Positions 7,961-15,212 of a stretch of 64,000 nucleotides of DNA are shown here, piece after piece; the stretch's first letter is position 1; each line of letters starts with the position of its first letter. The position numbers and the translations under genes were made by a program. Below the pieces are notes generated by a model, which did no database searches, had not been told where the DNA came from, and worked only from the letters and a program-made list of their open reading frames with translations. The DNA lies in assembly GCA_025356475.1 (NCBI GenBank), contig JANXSX010000048.1, positions 62,001 to 126,000 of the forward strand, given 5' to 3'. Source of the DNA: Isosphaeraceae bacterium. Its GTDB lineage: Bacteria; Planctomycetota; Planctomycetia; Isosphaerales; Isosphaeraceae.

Positions 7961-9676
7961 ATGGATGTCATGAAGCGAATGACCTCGGCCATCCTTGCCG
8001 TCGCACTCGGTCTCACCCTCGGGGGCAGGTCCTTTGCGGGTCCCACCGAGGCTTTGGAACAGGCTCAGAAGCTCCTCAACCTGAATGATGGTCGAGCTGC
8101 CGTTCGGGTTCTTGAAGAAGCTCTGAGTGAACCCGGAGCAGAACGGTCACGGATCGTTCTACTCCTCAAACGTGCCTACGAATCGGCGGCCGCACAAGCG
8201 GAAACCGCCGGTCGCAAGTCGGAAGCTGCCGTATTTCGTGAGGACCTGGCCATCCTGAGTCGGCTGAAGTCGACTCCGAAGGTTGTCGCTGAGTCGCCTA
8301 CAAGCCGAAGCATCGATCCTCCCGCTGCTCTGACTGTGGAAGCTCCTCCCGCAGCCCCGTCCGCCACCATCCAATCGATACCCAATAGTCCGATCGATCC
8401 TCTCCCTTCTTTATCGTCAAGAGTCCAGGTCGCCCCCGAACCACAGGTGGCGCAACCGGCCACCAAGCCTGCCTTCTCACTCGAAGAGGCCGACGTCGCT
8501 TACCGAGACAAGAAGTACACCGAGGCCGGTCGAATCTACTCTGGCCTTGCCTCGACCCAGCAGCTCCCCGAGGGGCGAAAAGAACAATGGGCCTACTGCC
8601 GATGGTTCGCGGTCGTCCAGCGCATTAATGCCAAGCCAAGCTCGCCGACCGAGTGGGATTCAATCGACACCGAGCTTGAAGAGATCCGCAAACTCTGTCC
8701 GTTGAACTTTTTTGGCGAGTACCTCAAACAACGCGCCGCTACGCGCATTCCAGGATCAGGCAAATCGGCTTTGAAGCAAGTGGCATCCAAAAACGAGCCG
8801 GTCATTATCCGAGGTCAAACCCCTGAGTCTCCTCCGAGTGCAAATCCCACCAGCCCCCCTGCCCCGATCGCGAAGCCTGCGCCCGTGCCTTTGACCCAAA
8901 ATCGGGGATCAAGGACCGGGATGGACCAGGTGATCGAAACGACGAACTTCCGAATTCATCATTCAGACGAAGGGCTCGCCGAGCAGGTTGCAAGAGTCGC
9001 TGAGGATACACGTGAGGAGCAGGTCCGTAAGTGGTCGGGGGCGAGCTCCTCGAGTCCGTGGGTCCCTCGCTGCGAGATCTTTCTCTATCCGACCGCGCAA
9101 GTGTACAGCCAGGAGACGAGGCAGCCGCTTGATTCGCCCGGTTTCTCGACGATGGGTGTCACCGATGGACGGATTCATGATCGAAAGATCCACCTGAGAG
9201 TCGGCGCGAGAGGGCTGGTGCCCGCAGTCCTTCCTCACGAAGTGACGCATGTCGTCTTGGCGGATTTGTTCACAACTCAACAAATCCCGCGCTGGGCGGA
9301 TGAGGGAATGGCGGTGCTCTCGGAGCCGACCAGTGAGCAAACTCTTCGAGCCAACGATCTTGATGAACCTTTGAAGTCGGGGCGGCTCTTCACGGTGACC
9401 GATCTGATGGTGATGGATTACCCCGACGGAGAGTTCTGGAGCGTCTACTATGCACAGAGCGTGTCACTCACCAAGTTTCTAGTTGAGCGAGGGACGCCTG
9501 GCAAATTTGTCCAGTTCCTCCAGGCCAGCCAGCGAAATGGAACTGAAGTCGAACTTCAACGAGTTTATGGATTCAAGAACCCCCGCGATCTTCAGGATCA
9601 ATGGCTGACATGGGCTCGACGAGGCCCAAATCTGATGACTGCCAACGGAAGCTCAGTGACTCGGGAAACGAAGTGA
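7961..9676 (+). CDS. Secreted peptidase-MA-like protein with N-terminal repeat region
   Basis: A signal peptide (about residues 1-26, hydrophobic core TSAILAVALGLTLGG) predicts export. Residues 30-70 (ALEQAQKLLNLNDGRAAVRVL) and 170-230 look like TPR-type helical hairpins. They are separated by a Pro/Ser/Ala-rich linker (about 95-160). The C-terminal half holds a zinc-peptidase-like signature HEVTHVVLADL near residue 426 followed by WADEGMAVL, as in the peptidase MA family seen in planctomycetes. The HExxH motif is intact, so activity is possible; the substrate is unknown. The ATG at 7961 is used; ATG 7970 is equally possible and leaves the signal peptide intact. It is divergent from rsmD and probably monocistronic. 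Confidence 0.75.
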   Translation: MDVMKRMTSAILAVALGLTLGGRSFAGPTEALEQAQKLLNLNDGRAAVRVLEEALSEPGAERSRIVLLLKRAYESAAAQAETAGRKSEAAVFREDLAILSRLKSTPKVVAESPTSRSIDPPAALTVEAPPAAPSATIQSIPNSPIDPLPSLSSRVQVAPEPQVAQPATKPAFSLEEADVAYRDKKYTEAGRIYSGLASTQQLPEGRKEQWAYCRWFAVVQRINAKPSSPTEWDSIDTELEEIRKLCPLNFFGEYLKQRAATRIPGSGKSALKQVASKNEPVIIRGQTPESPPSANPTSPPAPIAKPAPVPLTQNRGSRTGMDQVIETTNFRIHHSDEGLAEQVARVAEDTREEQVRKWSGASSSSPWVPRCEIFLYPTAQVYSQETRQPLDSPGFSTMGVTDGRIHDRKIHLRVGARGLVPAVLPHEVTHVVLADLFTTQQIPRWADEGMAVLSEPTSEQTLRANDLDEPLKSGRLFTVTDLMVMDYPDGEFWSVYYAQSVSLTKFLVERGTPGKFVQFLQASQRNGTEVELQRVYGFKNPRDLQDQWLTWARRGPNLMTANGSSVTRETK

Positions 9677-9812
9677 GCCGGGCACGTCCCTGCGCGTTCC
9701 CCTACCTGGATCTGCGGAACCTCCCCATCCGAGTTTATGACTTTGATTGAAAGAGTTAGGATAAGATCATCCTTCTGGCAACATTTGAAGCGTCTCGAAC
9801 GATGAGGATCTT

Positions 9813-10148
9813 ATGGTAATTCGCCTGGACGATTACGTGGACAAACTGCCTAAAGAAAGGCAAGACGCTATTCGACAACGAACAGCGGAATTGATCGCCG
9901 AGGAGGGAACACTTCGCCAGATTCGGGTAGCTCGCGAACGCTCACAGAAAGCGCTCGCCCAACGGCTTCATATCAACCAATCGGCGGTGTCAAAGCTGGA
10001 ACGTCGCACCGATATGTATCTCAGTACGTTAAGAGGTTACATTGAGGCGATGGGCGGGAACCTTGAAATTATCGCCCGGTTTCTTGACCAGGCTATTCGG
10101 ATCACACAATTTGAATCCCTAGATCCTGAGCGACTTTCACAGACTTAA
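9813..10148 (+). CDS. XRE-family HTH regulator, HigA-antitoxin-like, without visible toxin
   Basis: 111 residues. A helix-turn-helix spans about residues 48-72 (QKALAQRLHINQSAVSKLE), followed by LSTLRGYIEAMGGNLEIIARF. This tail is typical of HigA-like antitoxins that pair with RelE/HigB-type toxins. Such pairs usually place the toxin gene immediately upstream. Here the upstream gap is only 136 bases with no reading frame that could encode one, and the downstream gene is separated by a terminator hairpin. It may be a solitary regulator, a relic of a toxin-antitoxin pair, or an antitoxin acting on a toxin encoded elsewhere. The start at 9813 is the only ATG that includes the conserved N-terminal helix. 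DNA binding is well supported; partner and targets are not. Confidence 0.8.
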   Translation: MVIRLDDYVDKLPKERQDAIRQRTAELIAEEGTLRQIRVARERSQKALAQRLHINQSAVSKLERRTDMYLSTLRGYIEAMGGNLEIIARFLDQAIRITQFESLDPERLSQT

Positions 10149-10180
10149 CCCTGTTGTCTGGTTGGATAACCCCTTGCGTG

Positions 10181-10206
10181 AAACACCGACGAATCGGGTG
10201 TTTTTC
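10181..10206 (+). terminator. Rho-independent terminator after the HTH gene
   Basis: The stem AAACACC / GGTGTTT, extended inside by GA/TC with one bulged G, is followed by a short T-run. It lies 33 bases after the stop of the HTH gene. Confidence 0.65.
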
Positions 10207-10315
10207 ATGAATGATCGCCCATGCGTATGGTGAGAGTATTGATCCCTTTGTTGGAAACACTTGGTATCGGTTAGGATTGGGCTCGGGACTGTTGCGAGCT
10301 CTCTCGGAGGTTGTA

Positions 10316-11086
10316 ATGCCGATCCAAATCGACCTCACTGGCAAGGTGTCGCTAATTACGGGGAGTTCCCAGGGAATCGGTGAGGCGATTGCTCGCCGAC
10401 TCCATGAGGCGGGGAGCCTGGTCATCCTCAACCACCCTGGGCTCGATGGTGGCAAAACCGAGTCGGACTGCGGAACAATCGCCACGGAACTGAACCTCCG
10501 ATCTCCTGACTCAGCCTGGGTTGAGGCTGGCAACGTGGCGGACCCGGACTCTGTGCTTCGGATGATCGAGCGGGTGTCCACTCGGCTTGGAGGAATCGAC
10601 ATCCTTGTCAATAATGCGGGAATCCTCCGTGACCGCTCGATCGCGAAGATGAGTCTGGACGAGTGGAACGCTGTGATCAATGTGAACCTCTCGGGGGTGT
10701 TCCACTGCTGCAAGTTCGGGCTTGAGATTCTCCGAGAGGGAGGTTCGATCGTGAACATGGGGAGCCTCGCGGCTTATGTTGGCTTCTATGGCCAGTCGAA
10801 TTACGCCGCCGCTAAGGCAGGTGTCCACGCATTGACTAAGGTCCTCAGTCGGGAATGCGCTCGCCGATCGATTCGTGTGAACGCGGTCGCTCCAGGTGTT
10901 GTCGAGACGCTGCTGGCCCTTCAAATCGCAGAGTCGGTCCGGACCGAGATGATCAAGTCCATTCCTTGGGGTCGATTCGCCAAGCCGAGCGAGATCGCCG
11001 ATGTCGTCCTCTTCCTCGCCTCAGATCTGGCGAGCTATGTCACAGGTCAGACGATCGAAGTGAACGGCGGTTGGCACGCGAGTTGA
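10316..11086 (+). CDS. fabG: FabG-like short-chain dehydrogenase/reductase
   Basis: NAD(P)(H)-dependent classical SDR of 256 residues. It has the dinucleotide motif TGSSQGIG, NNAG in the central strand, a candidate catalytic serine in NMGSLAAYVG, the YAAAK active-site Tyr/Lys, and a C-terminal YVTGQTIEVNGGW that is typical of 3-oxoacyl-ACP reductases and acetoacetyl-CoA reductases. The ATG at 10316 is chosen because GGAGG ends five bases before it and the protein then begins with the canonical short lead (MPIQIDLTGKVSLITG). A longer open frame upstream would add 35 unrelated residues. It is isolated from fatty-acid genes, so FabG proper versus another ketone/alcohol SDR is undecided. Confidence 0.85.
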   Translation: MPIQIDLTGKVSLITGSSQGIGEAIARRLHEAGSLVILNHPGLDGGKTESDCGTIATELNLRSPDSAWVEAGNVADPDSVLRMIERVSTRLGGIDILVNNAGILRDRSIAKMSLDEWNAVINVNLSGVFHCCKFGLEILREGGSIVNMGSLAAYVGFYGQSNYAAAKAGVHALTKVLSRECARRSIRVNAVAPGVVETLLALQIAESVRTEMIKSIPWGRFAKPSEIADVVLFLASDLASYVTGQTIEVNGGWHAS

Positions 11087-11107
11087 TCTTGAATACGGAA
11101 CTGAAAC

Positions 11108-11956
11108 ATGATCGATCCCGCCGAGCCAGAACGTGCCATTGCCGACGCATCTCGCATGTTTGAAGAGGCTCCAAGTGAAGCTTCTGCGACCCCGAGTAAA
11201 CCGCTGCCGAACTCAGTTGATATCTCATACGATCTGGAAGCGGTAGAGCCTCCCAAGCGGACCCCGACTCGCGCTGACTCGGTCTTCGAAGAGCCGCGAG
11301 CAGGCCGGTCTCACCGCCTAGAGAGAGGGTCATTATCCGCATCGCCGCTCCCTAATGGGCAAGTCTGGACTCGGCTCGGGGAGTGGGGGCCGGCACTGAT
11401 TCGTGTCGGGCTGGTGGTACTGATTTTTGCAATCATCACTTGGCAGGCGTATCAGCTTGTTGGACTCACATTTGGTTTAATGCTGCTCTTCATTGGATCT
11501 ATTACCACTGTTCTAGTGGCCTACCCAATCATCATCACGCTCGAACGCCCGGTTCGCTTCACGCCGGAACAAGCGGTGAGAGACTACTATGGAGCCCTCT
11601 CGAACATCTTTCCGCACCATCGTCGAATGTGGCTACTGCTAAGCTCCAAGGGGAGAGACACCTCCGACTTCAGTTCGTTGACGAGCTTTCGCAACTACTG
11701 GCGTGAGCAGGTCTTCACGCTTGGAGGGACGCGATGGAGCTGCTTCCTCCGATTCCAACTTGCAGAGTTCAAGTCCGATAAAGGGGGTGGGCAGAGTTCA
11801 GTAGAAGCCACTTATCGCATCGTGGTGAGTCGGCTCGGCAGCCAGAAGACACCGATCGCAACTCGTGAAGTTGTGGCGACCTTGAGCCGAGGGGCCGATC
11901 GGATGTGGTATCTCGATGAAGGGCGTCTTACAGAAACAACGCTTGAAGCATCTTGA
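11108..11956 (+). CDS. Conserved-looking membrane protein with C-terminal soluble domain
   Basis: 282 residues of unknown function. The first 95 residues are polar and probably disordered. Two adjacent membrane helices follow (about 97-118, LIRVGLVVLIFAIITW, and 120-142). The C-terminal 130 residues begin PVRFTPEQAVRDYYGALSN, then a compact mixed alpha/beta stretch that could be an NTF2-like or SnoaL-like fold. It lies 21 bases after the SDR and is probably cotranscribed with it. Its 3' end overlaps the end of the convergent membrane gene by 29 bases. No family name can be given. Confidence 0.7.
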   Translation: MIDPAEPERAIADASRMFEEAPSEASATPSKPLPNSVDISYDLEAVEPPKRTPTRADSVFEEPRAGRSHRLERGSLSASPLPNGQVWTRLGEWGPALIRVGLVVLIFAIITWQAYQLVGLTFGLMLLFIGSITTVLVAYPIIITLERPVRFTPEQAVRDYYGALSNIFPHHRRMWLLLSSKGRDTSDFSSLTSFRNYWREQVFTLGGTRWSCFLRFQLAEFKSDKGGGQSSVEATYRIVVSRLGSQKTPIATREVVATLSRGADRMWYLDEGRLTETTLEAS

Positions 11957-12485
11957 CCGTCAACGATGCGACAACGATGAGAACTCCGAATAGCCGGCCC
12001 GAGAACTCCCATACATCCAATTCATCGTTCCCCACGATCCCGGCAATTTTTCGAGTGAACGCGAGCGCGGGGACCGCCCAAACAAACTGGTCCAAGAATT
12101 GATGGGTACATGTCGCATGCATCATACGAATTTGGATTTCACGAGCGGGACATACACCAGAACGTCGGTATTCGGTCAACAAGAGAACCAACATTGTCGA
12201 GGAGAGGTTTAGGAGGGCAAAGAGGGCGGAGACGGACCAGATCCAGCGACCGATGCCCCAGGTTGAAATCGGCCTGGTGCCCAAGAACCGCTGGGTGAGG
12301 AGCAAGACTCCGCCGACCAAGGCAATCGCGGTCAGTTCGTTCCCAGCGACAATCTTGATACGGGCGCTCCAAGGTCCTCCCCGCAGCCATGCTCGCGTGA
12401 TCGGCTCGGCGGCCTGCCCGCGGGCGAGGGTGGCACCGAGTGCGAAGGCGAGAATCGCGGTCATCATGAAACGAATATGCAACAT
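11928..12485 (-). CDS. Small polytopic membrane protein, last gene of the ABC operon
   Basis: 185 residues with about four hydrophobic segments: an N-terminal one with an export-like AxA pattern near residue 27, ELTAIALVGGVLLLTQ, WIWSVSALFALLNL and a C-terminal GVLIVVASLTVKML. A cysteine pair (CPAREIQIRMMHATC) lies between helices. It starts five bases after the stop of the ABC permease, so translation is probably coupled and its role is likely tied to that transporter. Function unknown. Its end overlaps the convergent 11108-11956 gene. Confidence 0.65.
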   Translation of the reverse strand: MLHIRFMMTAILAFALGATLARGQAAEPITRAWLRGGPWSARIKIVAGNELTAIALVGGVLLLTQRFLGTRPISTWGIGRWIWSVSALFALLNLSSTMLVLLLTEYRRSGVCPAREIQIRMMHATCTHQFLDQFVWAVPALAFTRKIAGIVGNDELDVWEFSGRLFGVLIVVASLTVKMLQALFL

Positions 12486-12489
12486 GACC

Positions 12490-14181
12490 TCAGGCCGATC
12501 CCCCTGCTTTCCACCAACGGAGCCAGAAGGCGACGTAAGTAATGCCGAAGAAGCCTAAACAGAGTGGGGGATAAATCGCGAGGAATACGAGCCAAACCGG
12601 AACAGACCAACCATTTGTGAATGGGAGCTGGATCCAGTTGGGATCAGGGGGCGGAAGCATTGAAGGATTGGTCGCAGCACTCGTGGCCGCTAGGGTGAAC
12701 GGGGCTCGATATGCAGGAACACTCAAGGCAGCCGAGAACGGGCTGGTGATCGTAAGCGCAGCGAGCCGATCTTCTCGGATGTTCGTAAAGCCTTCAAGGA
12801 ATCTTACGAGTCCTACTGGACCAGCAAAAAGCACGAGAAGCACCAGATACGTCATGACCATGGCGACCGAGGTCTTACGCGAAAGCGACGAGCACATCAG
12901 CCCAATCGTCGTGGTCACAAGACACGTCATCAAGATGATTGCGAGATACACAAACAGGAACCAAAAGCGGTCGCGGAGTTCCTGAATCAGACCGTAGGCG
13001 AGAAGGAGCTGCTCGCAGAGGAGCAACGTCAGGACGGTCGAGACTCGAAGTGCCGCTGCCAACTTGGCGATGATAATTCGCCCAGGTGTGAGAAGGGTTG
13101 TCAGCAAGAGAGCAAGCGTCTGACGCTCACGCTCTTGGGTAATGCTGCCGGAAGAAAAGACGGGGCCGACGAGCATATTGAAGGTCAAAACGTAGCAAAC
13201 GTAATAACCCGAGTTCTGTGGCTTCAGGAACAGAAGTGCAGCCATCAATGGGATCGAGAGCAACATGCTTACTTGGATCACAACTCGGAGCATCAATGTG
13301 CCCTGGCTGAAGATCTCGCTACGGAGCTCTTTGTCGAGGACGGGATTCGTCCCATCGGGCATCAGTTCCAGCCGCTTTGCAGGGGCAAATAACTTGTCCG
13401 GGAACAGGTCGCGGTCGATCACAACACCGATGGCGTACTTCATTTCCTGATCTTCGTCGACAACGTCTCGACCTTCACTTCCAACATCGGGCGGGCGCAG
13501 AAGGCGGCGATTGATCAAGATAACCAAGACGGTCCAGATAGCCAGGCACCAGGGCGGAAGCACGGACATGGAGACAAAATCACGAAAGAGCATGTTGTCG
13601 GTTCGCGTAATCCAGATACACGCAACCGCCAACGGCAAGATGATCAGGTAGCTTACAACCAAAGCAGATGAAGTCCGCCGGAAGTAGCTGGAGCAGGCAA
13701 TGGACAGCAGACCGAACGTCCCTGCGGCAAGGATGAGAAGCAGATATGCACGACCGATCTCTGAGAGCAGGATCCCACCCAACAAGAAACAGAGAATCAT
13801 CAAGGGAAGCGTTGATATAATCAGAATGACAAGATAGGTCAGTGAACTGAGTAGCTTACCGACCAAGATCCGGCTCGGGTCGAGCGGACTTGCTAGGAGC
13901 ATCTCATATGTCTTGCGCTCCTTCTCACCAGTGATACTTCCCGATGCGAACGTTGGGGCGACGAGCGCGACGAGGAAGAACTGGCCGAGAAAGAACAAGT
14001 CGAATAGACGCGTCGCAGCCCCCGCGCTGACCTGCTTCGCGCCCGCTGCGCCGGCAGGCCAGGCAAAGTAGACCATTAAGCCCAGGAACGACACGTAGAG
14101 TAGTTGAAGCACAAACGCGCGGGGCGAACGCAAGTTGACCAGGAGTTCGCGCGAGAGCACGGGATTATCGCGGAAAATCAT
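12490..14181 (-). CDS. ABC-2-type permease, tandem duplication of two permease units
   Basis: 563 residues with about twelve hydrophobic segments, the membrane component of an export-type ABC transporter. The protein is internally duplicated. NPVLSREL at 6-13 recurs as NPVLDKEL at 279-286, and GSITGEKERKTYEMLLASPL at 81 recurs as GSITQERERQTLALLLTTLL at 345. Each half therefore equals one ABC-2 permease, the pair supplying both halves of the channel in one chain. It lies 41 bases downstream of the ATPase gene and four bases before the small membrane gene. Such permease/ATPase pairs plus a large extracytoplasmic protein resemble GldA/GldF/GldG-type systems. The transported substrate is unknown. 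Confidence 0.85.
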   Translation of the reverse strand: MIFRDNPVLSRELLVNLRSPRAFVLQLLYVSFLGLMVYFAWPAGAAGAKQVSAGAATRLFDLFFLGQFFLVALVAPTFASGSITGEKERKTYEMLLASPLDPSRILVGKLLSSLTYLVILIISTLPLMILCFLLGGILLSEIGRAYLLLILAAGTFGLLSIACSSYFRRTSSALVVSYLIILPLAVACIWITRTDNMLFRDFVSMSVLPPWCLAIWTVLVILINRRLLRPPDVGSEGRDVVDEDQEMKYAIGVVIDRDLFPDKLFAPAKRLELMPDGTNPVLDKELRSEIFSQGTLMLRVVIQVSMLLSIPLMAALLFLKPQNSGYYVCYVLTFNMLVGPVFSSGSITQERERQTLALLLTTLLTPGRIIIAKLAAALRVSTVLTLLLCEQLLLAYGLIQELRDRFWFLFVYLAIILMTCLVTTTIGLMCSSLSRKTSVAMVMTYLVLLVLFAGPVGLVRFLEGFTNIREDRLAALTITSPFSAALSVPAYRAPFTLAATSAATNPSMLPPPDPNWIQLPFTNGWSVPVWLVFLAIYPPLCLGFFGITYVAFWLRWWKAGGSA

Positions 14182-14222
14182 CGCGTGGTTCCGGACCTTG
14201 ATCTAAAATGATGTTGAGTTGA

Positions 14223-15149
14223 CTAATTGACAATGCCTTTAGTAATCATCATAAACGCCTCTTCAAGACTCAATGGCTCCTCGGAAAAGGAGAGGACCCC
14301 TACTCCGGCGCCGATCAAGAGGTTCAATAACCGTGAGAGGTCAGCGTCCTCGCCCTCGAATTCGGCTGTGATTGTGTGATCATAGTGCTCGACCGAGCGA
14401 ATTCCTTCTTCCGCACGCAGAAGTTCTGCGGCACGTTCTGGGGCTTCTAACACCCGGACGCGAAGAACCCGGTGCGATCTCAGCCGTTTCTGAATTTCCT
14501 GAATGCTGCCTGAAGCCAGGAGCTTGCCCCGCTCGATGATGCCGATCGAGGTACAGAAGTCGGCGAGTTCAGAGAGAATATGGCTAGAGACCAGGATGGT
14601 TTTGCCCATCCCTCTCAACTCATTCAAGAGAGCTTTCATCTCAAGGCGAGCACGTGGGTCAAGTCCAGATGCAGGTTCATCGAGAATCAGGACGGGTGGG
14701 TCGTGAACCAGAGTTTTCGCCAGACAGAGCCGCTGCTTCATGCCCTTCGATAAGCCGTTTACGTAATCATCACGCTTATGGGTGAGGTCGAGAAGCTCCA
14801 AAACCTGGCCGATAATCTGCTTGCGCTGGACACGGGGGATTTCGTAGGCGACGGCGAAGAAATCGAGGAATTCCCAAACTTTCATGCCATCATAGACACC
14901 AAAGTCGTCGGGCATGAAGCCGATGACGCGGCGGACGGCCATCGGATCGGTGACCACAGAGTGGCCGGCAACTCGCCCCTCGCCCGACGTCGGTCGAAGG
15001 AGAGTCGCCAGAAACCGGATGGTCGTGCTCTTGCCCGCACCGTTCGGCCCAATAAAGCCAAAGACTTCACCTCGACCGATGGACAAGTTTAGATCATCAA
15101 CTGCGATGAAATCACCGTAACGCTTGGTGAAGTGGATCACCTCAATCAT
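14223..15149 (-). CDS. ABC transporter ATP-binding protein
   Basis: 308-residue cytoplasmic ATPase. It has Walker A GPNGAGKST (about 35-43), the signature region LSKGMKQRLCLAKTL, Walker B with LILDEPASGLDPRA, and the H-loop VSSHILSE. The C-terminal 90 residues match the accessory tail of the ABC-2/CcmA-like exporter subfamily. The start at 15149 gives the standard MIEVIHFTKRYGDF opening. It lies between the large secreted-type protein (64 bases upstream of its start) and the permease (41 bases downstream), so it surely energises that permease. Confidence 0.93.
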   Translation of the reverse strand: MIEVIHFTKRYGDFIAVDDLNLSIGRGEVFGFIGPNGAGKSTTIRFLATLLRPTSGEGRVAGHSVVTDPMAVRRVIGFMPDDFGVYDGMKVWEFLDFFAVAYEIPRVQRKQIIGQVLELLDLTHKRDDYVNGLSKGMKQRLCLAKTLVHDPPVLILDEPASGLDPRARLEMKALLNELRGMGKTILVSSHILSELADFCTSIGIIERGKLLASGSIQEIQKRLRSHRVLRVRVLEAPERAAELLRAEEGIRSVEHYDHTITAEFEGEDADLSRLLNLLIGAGVGVLSFSEEPLSLEEAFMMITKGIVN

Positions 15150-15212
15150 GGAGAAGACGACTCCTGGCGTGTGATTTCAGGTCGAGCAAGCGGCATCCGA
15201 AAGGTCTTGAGC

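Noticed and set aside
9677-9812. Toxin gene upstream of the HigA-like regulator
   Set aside because: The gap of 136 bases has no frame long enough for a RelE/HigB-type toxin.
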